A stretch of 64,000 nucleotides of DNA, taken from assembly GCA_963788215.1 (NCBI GenBank), contig CAWBFX010000003.1, positions 124,001 through 188,000 of the forward strand, in the 5' to 3' direction. Shown here one piece after another: positions 50,489-59,337 of the stretch (position 1 is its first letter; every line of letters begins with the position of its first letter). The notes under the pieces were generated by a model that had not been told where the DNA came from, searched no databases, and worked only from the letters and a program-made list of their open reading frames with translations. The translations under genes were made by a program, and so were the position numbers. This stretch comes from AC-32 sp963788215. GTDB taxonomy: Bacteria > Actinomycetota > Thermoleophilia > Gaiellales > Gaiellaceae.

Positions 50489-50692
50489 CTAGCGGAGAAT
50501 CGCGGCGGCGAGCTCGGGCGGGCACCCGTGGCCGATCAGGTCCACGGCCTCGTGCAGGTCGACGTCCGTCCGACGTGCGAGCTGGCCCGCGTCGTGCCGG
50601 TCGTACCCGGCCTGCAACAGCTGCTCGAGGCGCCAGCCGACGACTTCCTCCATCTTCGCTTTCCGCTGCTCGTCAAGCTGGGCTGTCGTCAT
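50489..50692 (-). CDS. 67-aa protein, paralogue of the gene at 61,796
   Basis: A small helical protein with the pattern VGWRLEQLLQAGYDRHDAGQ then LARRTDVDLHEAVDLI and GCPPELAAAIL. The second copy in this window (61,796-61,999) reads WRAEELIRAGY, LAGRHDIDLHFAVELLEQGCP and so shares the WR..L..AGY, D(V/I)DLH.AV.L and GCP positions. A GAGG lies before the ATG. Function unknown; the repeated pattern suggests a small adaptor or regulator rather than an enzyme. Confidence 0.75.
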   Translation of the reverse strand: MTTAQLDEQRKAKMEEVVGWRLEQLLQAGYDRHDAGQLARRTDVDLHEAVDLIGHGCPPELAAAILR

Positions 50693-50766
50693 GTGACCCT
50701 CCTCGAGTCACATGTAACCGGCGCGCGGGACGCGGGCCACCGCCAATCGTCTAGTCCTGGCGCGGC

Positions 50767-51399
50767 TTACGCCGGCTGGCGGGCGCGGACGAGCTCTTCG
50801 ATCTTGTCGACGACGTCGTCGACGTCGAGCTCTGTCGTGTCGATCTGGACTGCGTCTTCGGCCGGCTGCATGCGGGCCGCGTCGCTCTGGTCGCGCAGCC
50901 GGAGGTCGGTGGCGAGCGCGTCGGCGCCGATCTCGGGCCGCTCGGAGAGGCGGCGCCGGGCGCGGATCTCGCGGTTGGCGTTGAGATAGACCTTCACGTC
51001 GGCGTCGGGCGCGACGACGGTGCCGATGTCGCGGCCTTCGATCACGACGTCGCCGTCGTCGGCGAGCTCGCGCTGGCGCGCGCGCATCACGCGGCGGACG
51101 GCCTCCTGACGGGCGACCACCGGGACCATCCGGTCGATGTCGGACTTCCGGATCGATGCGGTGACGTCGGTCCCGGCGATCCGAACGCGGCGCTGGGCGT
51201 CGATCTCGACCGGGTTGTCCTCCGCCAGCTCGCCGAGCCGCGCACCGTCTGCGAGCGGGAGCCCGCGCTGGATCGCGAGCCAGGTGAGCGCGCGGTACAT
51301 CGCGCCGGTGTCGAGGTAGCGAAACCCGAGCCGCTCGGCGAGCCGCTGCGCGACCGTGCTCTTGCCGGCGCCGGCCGGCCCGTCGATGGCGATGATCAT
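50767..51399 (-). CDS. cmk: Cytidylate kinase
   Basis: A 210-aa nucleoside monophosphate kinase. P-loop DGPAGAGKSTVAQRLAERLG, then LDTGAMYRALTW, EGRDIGTVVAPDADVKVYLNA (nucleotide-binding), and the LID DLRLRDQSDAARMQPAEDAVQIDTTELDVDDVV. It overlaps aroA by 4 nt, the widespread aroA-cmk pair. Confidence 0.96.
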   Translation of the reverse strand: MIIAIDGPAGAGKSTVAQRLAERLGFRYLDTGAMYRALTWLAIQRGLPLADGARLGELAEDNPVEIDAQRRVRIAGTDVTASIRKSDIDRMVPVVARQEAVRRVMRARQRELADDGDVVIEGRDIGTVVAPDADVKVYLNANREIRARRRLSERPEIGADALATDLRLRDQSDAARMQPAEDAVQIDTTELDVDDVVDKIEELVRARQPA

Positions 51400-52679
51400 C
51401 TCTGTGTGACCGAGTCGAGCAGCTCGAAGAACCCGGGGAAGCTTACAGCGACCGCTTCCGGGTTCTCGAGCTCGACACCGTTCCGTGACACGAGTCCCGC
51501 GATCGCGCCAAGCATCGCAATCCGATGATCCCCGTCCGACCCCATTCCCCCACCCTTAGGGCGGGTGGGTACACCCCTGACCCCGAAGCCATCGTGACGT
51601 TTTTTCGCGCGCACGCCAAGGGCCCGGAGCGAAGTTGTCACAGTCTCGATGCGGTCCGTTTCCTTTACGCGCAACTCTCGCGCGCCTTCGACGGAGCTCT
51701 CCCCACGGGCACACGCAGCGGCGAGCGCGAACAAGGGCAGCTCGTCGATCAGGCGCGGCACCTCCTCGGCGCGCACAGTGGTCGCGACCAGCTCCGCCGA
51801 CTGCACGAGGATGTCGCCGACGGGCTCACCGCCGGGGCTCCGGCGCCGGTTCGAGGTCGTGATCCGCGCACCCATCCGCTCGAGCACGTCGAGGAGCCCG
51901 GTTCGAGTCGGGTTGAGGCCGACATCGTGGACCGTGACCTCCGAGTCGGTGAGAAGCGTGGCCGCCACGATGAACGGCGCGGCCGCGGAGAAATCGCCCG
52001 GCACCGCGATCTCGCCGAGCGTCAAATGCTCGGCCGGCCCGACCGACACGCGGCCGGGCCGCCGCTGGATGGGAGCGCCGGCAGCGGCGAGCATGATCTC
52101 GGTGTGGTCGCGCGTCGGCACCGGCTCGATCACGGAGGTGCGGCCTTCGGCCCAGAGGCCCGCGAGCAGCACGGCCGACTTCACCTGCGCGCTCGCGACC
52201 GGCAACTCGTAGTCGATGCCATGGAGCGGCGCGCCCTCGATCCGCAGCGGCGGCCTTCCATCGTCGGCCTCGACGCGCGCACGCATCTCACCTAGGGGCG
52301 CGGCGATCCGGTCGACGGGCCGGCGCCGCAGCGAGTCGTCGCCCGTCAGCACGAAGCTTCCCTCCTGGCCCGCGAGCAGCCCGGCGAGCAGGCGCAGGGT
52401 CGTCCCGGAGTTGCCGCAGTCGATCGGCGCAACGGCCTCACGCAACCCGTTGAGGCCGGCCCCCTCGACCCGCAGCGTGTCGACGTCCTCGTCGTGAACC
52501 GTCACGCCGAGCGCGCGCATGGCTGCGATCGTGGCCTCCGTGTCAGCCGAGCGGCCGAAGCCGCGGACGAGGGTCTCCCCCTCGCCGACCGCGCCGAGCA
52601 GGACGGCGCGGTGCGAGACCGACTTGTCTCCCGGCACCGCGATGTGGCCCGAGAGCGAGACGGCGGGCTCGATCCTCAT
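51396..52679 (-). CDS. aroA: 3-phosphoshikimate 1-carboxyvinyltransferase (EPSP synthase)
   Basis: A 427-aa EPSPS of the shikimate pathway. Signatures GDKSVSHRAVLLGAVGEG, DCGNSGTTLRLLAGLLAG, SLRRRPVDRI, ASAQVKSAVLLAGLWAEG and RVKETDRIETV are present. Near the C-terminus PTRPKGGGMGSDGDHRIAM replaces the usual loop before DHRIAM; it aligns without an insertion. It lies between tyrA and cmk with 4-nt overlaps both ways. Confidence 0.96.
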   Translation of the reverse strand: MRIEPAVSLSGHIAVPGDKSVSHRAVLLGAVGEGETLVRGFGRSADTEATIAAMRALGVTVHDEDVDTLRVEGAGLNGLREAVAPIDCGNSGTTLRLLAGLLAGQEGSFVLTGDDSLRRRPVDRIAAPLGEMRARVEADDGRPPLRIEGAPLHGIDYELPVASAQVKSAVLLAGLWAEGRTSVIEPVPTRDHTEIMLAAAGAPIQRRPGRVSVGPAEHLTLGEIAVPGDFSAAAPFIVAATLLTDSEVTVHDVGLNPTRTGLLDVLERMGARITTSNRRRSPGGEPVGDILVQSAELVATTVRAEEVPRLIDELPLFALAAACARGESSVEGARELRVKETDRIETVTTSLRALGVRAKKRHDGFGVRGVPTRPKGGGMGSDGDHRIAMLGAIAGLVSRNGVELENPEAVAVSFPGFFELLDSVTQR

Positions 52680-53779
52680 CGCTCCTCGAGCATCGGCGAG
52701 ACGACGACGCCGTAACCCTGCGCCTCGAGCAGGGCTCCCGCCCGCGCAGCCTCGTCCGCGCCGCCGACGACGAGGGTCAGCGTCCCGCCGCGATCGGGCG
52801 AGACGTGGTGCAGCTCGAAGTCCTCGATGTTGATCCGCTCCGCGCCGAGTGCCTGGGTGATCCCGGCAAGCACGCCCGGCCGGTCGGGCACGTGCACCCG
52901 GAGCCGCTGGAGGTCGCCCGAGTCGGGATAGGCGTCGGCCAGCATGCGCCTGCGGTTGCCGGCCGCCTCACCGATCCAGCGCGCGAGGAAGCCTGCGTCC
53001 CCCGCATCCAGCGCGGCTTCGAGCTGCTCGATCCGACGGCGGTGCTCCGCGAGCGACTCGCGGAGTCGGACGGCGTTGTCGAGGAAGATGTCGACCCAGA
53101 TTCGAGGGTTGGCGCCGGCGACCCGCGTCATGTCGCGCAGCGAGCCTCCTGCCGCGGCCAGCGGCTCGTGGCCCTCGACCTTCCCGGCGCCCGCCTGGTT
53201 GACGAGCAGGTTCGCCAGGGCGTGCGGCAGGTGGCTGGTGATCGCGACGAGGCGGTCGTGAGCCTGCGGATCGACGGCGACCGGAGTGGCGCCGAGGCTC
53301 GAGACGAAGCCGTGCACGAGCCGGTAGCGCGCGGGGTCGGTCTCGGCGAGAGGCGTGAGGAACCAGGTCGCGCCGTCGAACAGGTCGGCGCTCGCGTGCT
53401 CGGCGCCGCGCGCCTCGGAACCGCACACCGGGTGGCCGCCGACGAACCTCGGGGACCCTTGCGCGGCCGCGCAGACGGCTGCCTTCGTCGAGCCGACGTC
53501 GGTCACGGTGCAGCCGTCGGTGCTCGCCTCCAGCGCCGCGCGGACCTGCGCGGCGAGCTGGGCCACCGGTGCGGCGACCACGGCGAGCTCGGCGTCCGCG
53601 AGCGCGGCCTCGAGCGAGTCGGCGGCGGAGTCCACGGCTCCCCGCTCGACGGCCGCGCGCAGACCCACCGGGTCGGGATCGAAGCCGACGATGCTCACGT
53701 CCCGCCCGCGCTTGGCCGCAAGCGCGACCGACGCGCCGATCAGGCCCGTGCCGACGATCGCGAGACGCTGCGGTGCCAT
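52676..53779 (-). CDS. tyrA: Prephenate dehydrogenase with C-terminal ACT domain
   Basis: A 367-aa TyrA. The N-terminal dinucleotide fold starts RLAIVGTGLIGASVALAAKR; DVGSTKAAVC and the active-site segment VGGHPVCGSEARGAEHASADLF follow; the helical domain has ITSHLPHALANLLV and GGSLRDMTRVAGANPRIWVDIFLDN. Residues about 297-360 (RVHVPDRPGVLAGITQALGAERINIEDFELHH) form an ACT domain, likely sensing tyrosine. It overlaps aroA by 4 nt. Confidence 0.94.
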   Translation of the reverse strand: MAPQRLAIVGTGLIGASVALAAKRGRDVSIVGFDPDPVGLRAAVERGAVDSAADSLEAALADAELAVVAAPVAQLAAQVRAALEASTDGCTVTDVGSTKAAVCAAAQGSPRFVGGHPVCGSEARGAEHASADLFDGATWFLTPLAETDPARYRLVHGFVSSLGATPVAVDPQAHDRLVAITSHLPHALANLLVNQAGAGKVEGHEPLAAAGGSLRDMTRVAGANPRIWVDIFLDNAVRLRESLAEHRRRIEQLEAALDAGDAGFLARWIGEAAGNRRRMLADAYPDSGDLQRLRVHVPDRPGVLAGITQALGAERINIEDFELHHVSPDRGGTLTLVVGGADEAARAGALLEAQGYGVVVSPMLEER

Positions 53780-53943
53780 GCGGTCAGGCTATCGGCGGGC
53801 GCGCGCGGCCAGCGGGACCCATCCCTAGCCCCCACCCACCCAGGGGGAATCTCGAGGGTAGCGGCGCAAACGTCACCCGTCCGTCACGGGACCGTGACGA
53901 AAGCGTGCCGATTCATCCACGGGCCGCAGCGCGGCCGCGCGGC
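53780..53943 (-). promoter_or_regulatory. Gap between aroF and tyrA with a palindrome at 53882-53899
   Basis: The 164-nt gap contains CGTCACGG and CCGTGACG arms separated by GA (18 nt, perfect), plus a third CGTCAC copy 10 nt upstream as a direct repeat. This looks like a regulator site or the stem of a terminator for aroF. It also holds a C-rich run (CCCCCACCCACCC) near 53,830. No riboswitch or leader peptide with tyrosine codons was recognised. Confidence 0.5.
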
Positions 53944-54984
53944 TCAGCCGATCTGCTTGCCGAGCAGCTCGACGACCTCGCGCACCTCGCGTGCGAACTC
54001 GCCGAACTCGGCCGTCGGAATCTGCTGCGCTGCGTCCGAGAGAGCCTCCTCGGGCCGCGGGTGCGTCTCGACGATGATCCCGTCCGCTCCCACTGCGGCG
54101 GCCGCCCGCGCCAGGGGCAGCACGAGGTCCCGGCGGCCGGCCGCGTGCGAGGGGTCGACGATCACCGGCAGGTGGGTCTCGTGCTTCAGCACGGCAACCG
54201 CCCCGAGGTCGAGCGTGAAGCGGGTCGCCGTCTCGAAGGTCTTGATCCCGCGCTCGCAGAGGATGATCCGCTCGTTTCCCTCCTTCGCGACGTACTCGGC
54301 CGCCATCAGGAGCTCCTCGACCGACGTCGACATGCCGCGCTTCAGCAGCACCGGTTTGTCGGCCCGACCCACCTCCGCCAGCAGCAGGAAGTTCTGCGAG
54401 TTCCGCGCCCCGATCTGGATCACGTCCGCAAAGTCGAGCACGGCTTCGACGTGCCGCGGGTCCATGAGCTCCGTCACCACCGGCAGCCCCGTCTCGTTAC
54501 CGGCCTCCCGCAGAATCGCGAGGCCCTCGTCCCCCAGCCCCTGGAAGGTGTACGGAGAGGTCCGCGGCTTGAAGGCGCCGCCGCGAAGCATCGTCGCCCC
54601 GGCCTCCGCGACGACCCGCGCCGTCTCCATCGTCTGCTCGCGGTACTCGACCGAGCACGGGCCAGCGATCAGCCCGAACCAGGAGTCGCCGAGCCGGCGC
54701 CCGTCGACCTCGATCACCGTCGGATCAGGCGAGACCTCCCGCGCGACGAGCTTGTACGGCTTCAGGATCGGGAGCACCTGCTCGACCCCGGGGTAGCCCT
54801 CCAGCGGCAGCGTCGCGAGCAGCTCCCGCTCTCCGATCGCGCCGATCACCGTCGCTTCCCGCCCGCGCTGCACGCGCGCCTGCACGCCGGCCTCCTGCAG
54901 CCGCGCGAGCACGTGCTCGGTCTGGTCGGGCGTCGCGCCCGACCCCATCACGATCAGCAGCTCGGGGGATCCATTCGTGGCCAT
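53944..54984 (-). CDS. aroF: 3-deoxy-7-phosphoheptulonate synthase (type Ibeta)
   Basis: A 346-aa DAHP synthase, the first step of the aromatic pathway. The N-terminal ferredoxin-like regulatory domain (ELLIVMGSGATPDQTEHVLARLQEAG, residues 5-75) precedes a TIM barrel with GPCSVE, GATMLRGGAFKPRTSPYTFQG, IQIGARNSQNFLLL, KRGMST, ERGIKTFETATR and PVIVDPSHAAG. I chose the ATG at 54984 (MATNGSPELL). It is divergent from trpS across 37 nt. It is followed by tyrA, aroA and cmk. Confidence 0.95.
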   Translation of the reverse strand: MATNGSPELLIVMGSGATPDQTEHVLARLQEAGVQARVQRGREATVIGAIGERELLATLPLEGYPGVEQVLPILKPYKLVAREVSPDPTVIEVDGRRLGDSWFGLIAGPCSVEYREQTMETARVVAEAGATMLRGGAFKPRTSPYTFQGLGDEGLAILREAGNETGLPVVTELMDPRHVEAVLDFADVIQIGARNSQNFLLLAEVGRADKPVLLKRGMSTSVEELLMAAEYVAKEGNERIILCERGIKTFETATRFTLDLGAVAVLKHETHLPVIVDPSHAAGRRDLVLPLARAAAAVGADGIIVETHPRPEEALSDAAQQIPTAEFGEFAREVREVVELLGKQIG

Positions 54985-55021
54985 GGGGAAGAAAGGGTAG
55001 TTGCGATACTGAGACGACCAG

Positions 55022-56005
55022 ATGCGCATCTTTTCCGGGATCCGTGCCTCGGGCCGAAAGACGCTCGGCAACTACTCGGGCGGCTATCGGCAATACCGGG
55101 CGACGCAGGACCAGGGCGAGGCCTTCTTCTGCATCGTCGACCTGCACTCGATCACGACGGCCTTCGAGCCGCAGGCGCTTCACGACGCGACGCTCGAGGG
55201 CGCCGCGATGCTCTTCGCGACCGGCATCGACCCCGACCGCTCGACCGTCTTCGTCCAGAGCCACGTCACGGCGCACGCCGAGGCGGCCTGGCTGCTCAGC
55301 TCGGTCACGAGCTTCGGCGAGCTTCGCCGGATGACCCAGTTCAAGGAGAAGTCCGAGGGACAGGACTTCGTCTCCGCAGGGCTCTTCAACTACCCGGTCC
55401 TGATGGTCGGCGACATCCTGCTCTACCAGACCGATCTCGTCCCGATCGGCGACGACCAGCGCCAGCACCTCGAGCTCACGCGCGACGTCGCCGAGCGATT
55501 CAACCAGCGCTTCGGCGAGACGTTCACGATCCCGGAGGGGGCCTACCCCGACGTGGGCGCGCGCATCAAGAACCTCCAGGAGCCGGAGCGGCTGATGTCG
55601 ACGACGCGCGGCGCGCCGCAGGGAGTCGTCCGCATGACCGACCCGCCCGACGAGATCCGGCGCAAGTTCAAGACGGCGGTCACCGATTCCGGCACCGACG
55701 TCCGCCACGCGCCCGAGGAGAAGCCCGGCATCTCGAACCTGCTGGAGATCATGTCCGTGGCGACCGGCGAGGGGATCCCGGATCTCGAGGCCCGCTACGA
55801 CGGCGGCGGTTACGGCCGCTTCAAGGAGGACGTCGCGGACGCCGTGATCGCGCTGATCGAGCCGATCCAGGCGCGTTACTCGGAGCTCCGCGCCGACGAA
55901 TCCGAGCTCCGCGCGCTGCTCGCCCGCGGCGCCGAGAAGGCCCGCGAGGCCTCTGCCCCGACGCTCGAGCGAATGTACGAGCGGATGGGCTTCGTCCGCC
56001 CCTAG
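55022..56005 (+). CDS. trpS: Tryptophanyl-tRNA synthetase, MSTT-signature type
   Basis: A 327-aa class I synthetase. The HIGH-like motif is TLGNYSGGY (residues 14-22), as is normal for TrpRS (T-x-GN). The KMSKS loop is replaced by MSTTRGAPQG at 192-201, a variant known in a group of actinobacterial TrpRS, together with KTAVTDSGTDVRH nearby. DLHSIT and QTDLVPIGDDQRQHLELTRD bind the tRNA/adenylate. The ATG at 55022 leaves a 37-nt gap to aroF, so aromatic amino acid synthesis and tRNA charging share a promoter region. Complete. Confidence 0.93.
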   Translation: MRIFSGIRASGRKTLGNYSGGYRQYRATQDQGEAFFCIVDLHSITTAFEPQALHDATLEGAAMLFATGIDPDRSTVFVQSHVTAHAEAAWLLSSVTSFGELRRMTQFKEKSEGQDFVSAGLFNYPVLMVGDILLYQTDLVPIGDDQRQHLELTRDVAERFNQRFGETFTIPEGAYPDVGARIKNLQEPERLMSTTRGAPQGVVRMTDPPDEIRRKFKTAVTDSGTDVRHAPEEKPGISNLLEIMSVATGEGIPDLEARYDGGGYGRFKEDVADAVIALIEPIQARYSELRADESELRALLARGAEKAREASAPTLERMYERMGFVRP

Positions 56006-56083
56006 TCGAGCCCTGGCCCGCGCGGACAGAGGTCCGTTAGATTCGGCCGTGCCAGGGACCGAACGCCGCAACAAGGAGGGGAT
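56006..56083 (+). other. Short gap upstream of the secreted phosphatase
   Basis: This 78-nt gap contains a CCCTGG/CCAGGG inverted pair and an AAGGAGGGG ribosome binding site 6 nt before the ATG. A promoter cannot be assigned. Confidence 0.35.
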
Positions 56084-58291
56084 ATGAAGGGGAGAGCGAG
56101 ATTCGTTCTCGCCGCGCTCGCCGTCGCAGGGCTGTCGACGATCGCGGTTCTCGGGCTCGGAACGGTGCAGCGCGCATCGTCCGCGCCGCCGCCGCCACCC
56201 GGTGGCACGTGTCATCTCGCAAACGGAATCAAGCACGTGATCTCGATTCAGTTCGACAACACGCATTTCCGGCGGGACCGCGCCAACGTCCCGTCGGATC
56301 TCGAGCAGATGCCGCACCTGCTCAACTTCATCCGCTCGAACGGGTCGCTGCTCACGAACGACCACACGGTCCTGATCTCGCACACCGCGACCGGGATCCT
56401 GTCGACGCTGACGGGCGTCTATCCGGACCGCTTCGGCGTTCCGGTCTCGAACAGCTTCCGCTACTTCACGCCGAGCGGGACGACCAGGACCGGCGTCGCG
56501 TTCGCCTACTGGACGGCGCCGCTCTACGACCCGGCGGGGCCGCCGTTCCCGCCTCCGGCTCAGACCGACCTCTCGCCGGAGATGATCAACGAGAACGGGG
56601 TCATCTCGCCGGCGCCGTGGGTGCCGTACACCCGCGGAGGGTGTGACGTCGGCCAGGTCGCCACGGCGAACACCGTCCTCGAGAACACCGGGATCGACAT
56701 CCCGTCGTTCTTCGGGGTCGGCTCGCCCGAGGCGATCCAGGCGGCGGGCGACAGCCCGGGTGCCTCCGGCACGCAGACCTTCGCCGACTATGTCGGCCTC
56801 GGCGTGCACTGCGCCCGCAACTCGCTCGTCTGCGGCGCCTCGACGCATTCGCACGACGACCTCCTGCCCGACGAGCCGGGCGGCTACAACGGGTTCCAGG
56901 CGCTCATGGGCGCGAAGTACGTCAACCCCGTGATCAAGCCGACCGGCCCGATGACGGACCTGAACGGCAACGTCATCCAGGACGCGAACGGCCACATCGG
57001 CTTCCCGGGCTTCGACGGGATGGAAGCGAAGGTCTCGCTCTCCTGGGTCGCGCAGATGCAGGAGGCCGGAGTTCCGGTCACCTACGCGTACGTCTCGGAC
57101 GCCCACGACGAGCACGGCAACGCCGGCAACATCCACTTCGCGTACGCGCCCGGCGAGGCCGGCTACGTCCAGCAGCTGCACGAGTACGACGTCGCCTTCC
57201 AGCAGTTCTTCGAGCGCCTGGCGGCCGACGGGATCAACAAGTCGAACACGCTGTTCCTGTTCACGGTCGACGAGGGCGACCACTTCGCCGGCTCGCAGCC
57301 GAACAACCCGGACTGCGACGGCGTCACCGTGGCCTGCGACTACACCGGCCTGCCGGTCGGCGAGATCAACGGTGACCTGCGCCGGATGATCCGCACCGAG
57401 TTCAACGACACCACCAACTTCACCGTCCACTCCGATGACGCGCCGAACGTCTACATCACCGGCAATCCGGCGCAGACTGCCGCGGTCACGCGGAACCTCG
57501 AGCGGGAGATGGCCCAGCTCAGCTGGCTGAACCCGTACACCGGCCAGGTCGAGCCCGGAATCATGAGGGCGCAAGCCGACCAGACCGAGATGCGGACGCT
57601 GCACATGATGTCCGCCGACCAGTTCCGCAACCCGACGTTCACGCCGTTCGCCGATCCCGACTGGTTCTTCTTCGCGACCGGCGGCGGCAACTGCGCGACG
57701 CAGGCCGAATGCGCCTTCATCCCGGCGCGGACGAGCCAGAGCTTCGCGTGGAACCACGGCGACGTCCAGGACGAGATCGCCTCGACCTGGGCCGGCTACG
57801 TGGGGCCGGGAATCAAGAACCTCGGCGACGTCGACTCGGTCTGGACCGACCACACCGACCACCGGCCGACCGTCCTCACGCTGCTCGGCCTGCACGACGA
57901 CTACCAGACCGACGGGCGCGCGGTCACGGAGATCGCGCGTGAGAATGCGCTTCCCGTCAGCCTCCGCGTCCACCACCCGAGCCTCGAGCGCCTCGGCGAT
58001 GCCTACAAGCAGCTGATGGCGTCGTTCGGCTCGTTCTCGATGGACACGCTGGCCGCGTCGACGCGGGCACTCGCGAGCGGGAGCTCGTCGGACGACTCGA
58101 CCTACACGACGGTCGAAGGTCAAATCTCGTCGCTGACCGATCAGCGGAACGCCCTTGCCGCCGACATCCGCACCGGCATCAACCAGGCGGAGTTCGGGGG
58201 CAGGAACCTGAGCGAGAACCAGATCAGGGCCTGGATCGCCTCCGCGAACGACCTGCTCGCGCAGGCGCACGCACTGGCTACCGGTTCCTGA
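56084..58291 (+). CDS. Large secreted alkaline-phosphatase-superfamily protein
   Basis: A 735-aa exported protein. The signal peptide (RARFVLAALAVAGLSTIAVLG, cleavage near ASSA) precedes a Pro-rich stretch. The alkaline-phosphatase/sulfatase core has the first metal Asp in IQFDNTHF (Asp58), a Thr/Ser-rich nucleophile region LISHTATGILSTLTGVYPDRFG, FTVDEGDHF with metal Asp/Glu/His, and WTDHTDHRPTVLTLLGLHDDYQTDGR with a further His/Asp site. Residues 640-735 add a helical, coiled-coil-like tail. Substrate (phosphodiester, nucleotide, sulfate) is not decidable. The stop overlaps rluB by 14 nt in the opposite direction. Confidence 0.85.
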   Translation: MKGRARFVLAALAVAGLSTIAVLGLGTVQRASSAPPPPPGGTCHLANGIKHVISIQFDNTHFRRDRANVPSDLEQMPHLLNFIRSNGSLLTNDHTVLISHTATGILSTLTGVYPDRFGVPVSNSFRYFTPSGTTRTGVAFAYWTAPLYDPAGPPFPPPAQTDLSPEMINENGVISPAPWVPYTRGGCDVGQVATANTVLENTGIDIPSFFGVGSPEAIQAAGDSPGASGTQTFADYVGLGVHCARNSLVCGASTHSHDDLLPDEPGGYNGFQALMGAKYVNPVIKPTGPMTDLNGNVIQDANGHIGFPGFDGMEAKVSLSWVAQMQEAGVPVTYAYVSDAHDEHGNAGNIHFAYAPGEAGYVQQLHEYDVAFQQFFERLAADGINKSNTLFLFTVDEGDHFAGSQPNNPDCDGVTVACDYTGLPVGEINGDLRRMIRTEFNDTTNFTVHSDDAPNVYITGNPAQTAAVTRNLEREMAQLSWLNPYTGQVEPGIMRAQADQTEMRTLHMMSADQFRNPTFTPFADPDWFFFATGGGNCATQAECAFIPARTSQSFAWNHGDVQDEIASTWAGYVGPGIKNLGDVDSVWTDHTDHRPTVLTLLGLHDDYQTDGRAVTEIARENALPVSLRVHHPSLERLGDAYKQLMASFGSFSMDTLAASTRALASGSSSDDSTYTTVEGQISSLTDQRNALAADIRTGINQAEFGGRNLSENQIRAWIASANDLLAQAHALATGS

Positions 58292-58961
58292 GTAGATCCA
58301 CCTCGGAGGGCTCGAGCTCGCGCCACGCGCCGGGCTCGAGCCCTTCCAGGGTCAGGCCGGCATAGCCGCTGCGGTGCAGGCGTGTGACCGGGTGGCCGAC
58401 TGCGGCCAGCATCCGCTTGACCTGGTGCTTTCGGCCCTCGTGGAGGGAGAGCTCGACGCGGCCAGGGCCGAGGCGCCGCGTTTCGGCGGGGGCGGTCGGC
58501 CCGTCCTCGAGCTCGATCCCGCGGCGTAGTTCTTCGAGCGCCTCGTCGGAGGGGTCGCCCTCGACGTCGGCCTCGTAGACCTTCTCTACGCCGTAGCGCG
58601 GGTGCGCCAGCCGGTGTGCGAGCGGCCCGTCGTTCGTAAGCAGGAGGGCGCCGGTGGTGTCGGCGTCGAGGCGACCGACGGGAACGACGCGTGCGGGGTG
58701 GTCCACGAGGTCGACGACGGTTCGACGCGCATGCGGGTCGCGGGCGGTCGTGACGGTGCCGGCGGGCTTGTGGAGCAGCACGTAGGCGAGCTGCTGCGGC
58801 GCGACCGGCCGGCCGTCGACCTCGACGCGGTCGCGTGACTCGACGAACGTGTTCAGCTGGCCCGGCTCGCCGTTGACGGACACGCGGCCGGCCTTGATGA
58901 GCTCGTCGGCGCCGCGCCGCGATGCGATTCCCGCTCTGGCGAGGTAGGCGTTGAGGCGCAT
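58278..58961 (-). CDS. rluB: 23S rRNA/16S rRNA pseudouridine synthase (RluB/RsuA family)
   Basis: A 227-aa pseudouridine synthase with an N-terminal S4 domain (RLNAYLARAGIASRRGADELIKAGRVSVNG) and the catalytic core VVPVGRLDADTTGALLLTNDG with the catalytic Asp, then EGRKHQVKRMLAAVGHPVTRLHR. The ATG at 58961 is preferred to a longer one that adds seven residues. It normally follows scpA-scpB; here a plus-strand gene and a non-coding stretch intervene. Confidence 0.92.
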   Translation of the reverse strand: MRLNAYLARAGIASRRGADELIKAGRVSVNGEPGQLNTFVESRDRVEVDGRPVAPQQLAYVLLHKPAGTVTTARDPHARRTVVDLVDHPARVVPVGRLDADTTGALLLTNDGPLAHRLAHPRYGVEKVYEADVEGDPSDEALEELRRGIELEDGPTAPAETRRLGPGRVELSLHEGRKHQVKRMLAAVGHPVTRLHRSGYAGLTLEGLEPGAWRELEPSEVDLLRNR

Positions 58962-58980
58962 CGGGCCGTAATGTTTGCCC

Positions 58981-59337
58981 ATGGCCAGGGATTGGTCCTA
59001 TGGAGCGCTCGACGATCTGATCCTGACCGGGCAGATCAAGCGTGCGGCCGAGCCGCGGTTCTACGCCGAGCGGTCGCCCCGGCGCGACCTGCGTCTCGGG
59101 CTCGCGGGGCTCTCTCTGCTCGTCGGCGCCATGGCCGCGCTGCTCTACGTCTGGCCCGTGCTGTTGCTGACGACGATCGTGGCAGGCATGAGGGCGACGG
59201 TCTTCTGGTCGGTGCTCGCCGGCGGCGCGGCCTCGCGTCGCTGGTCACCTGGGCGATCACGCACGCGCGAGAGGCGCCACTGGGCCGAGAACTGGCAGGA
59301 AGTCGGCGACTGGGCGGATCCCCCGCCCTGGAAGTAA
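58981..59337 (+). CDS. Small membrane protein of unknown function
   Basis: A 118-aa protein with two adjacent hydrophobic helices (LGLAGLSLLVGAMAALLYVWPVLLLTTIVAGM, about 39-70) between charged ends; the C-terminal end is Trp- and Pro-rich (HWAENWQEVGDWADPPPWK). No known family recognised. It is divergent from rluB (19 nt apart) and interrupts the normal scpB-rluB order, which suggests a late insertion or a shared-control membrane gene. Confidence 0.65.
   Translation: MARDWSYGALDDLILTGQIKRAAEPRFYAERSPRRDLRLGLAGLSLLVGAMAALLYVWPVLLLTTIVAGMRATVFWSVLAGGAASRRWSPGRSRTRERRHWAENWQEVGDWADPPPWK

Noticed and set aside
51530..51610. Possible low-complexity insertion in aroA before DHRIAM
   Set aside because: PTRPKGGGMGSDGDHRIAM aligns with the normal loop length of EPSP synthases, so it is substitution rather than insertion.
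55060..55090. Loss of the catalytic His in the TrpRS HIGH motif (TLGN)
   Set aside because: T-x-GN is normal in tryptophanyl-tRNA synthetases.
54725..58270. An 1,181-aa minus-strand open frame opposite trpS and the phosphatase gene
   Set aside because: It is an antisense shadow in very GC-rich DNA: low-complexity Arg/Val/Asp-rich translation with no motifs, while the plus-strand frames encode clear families.
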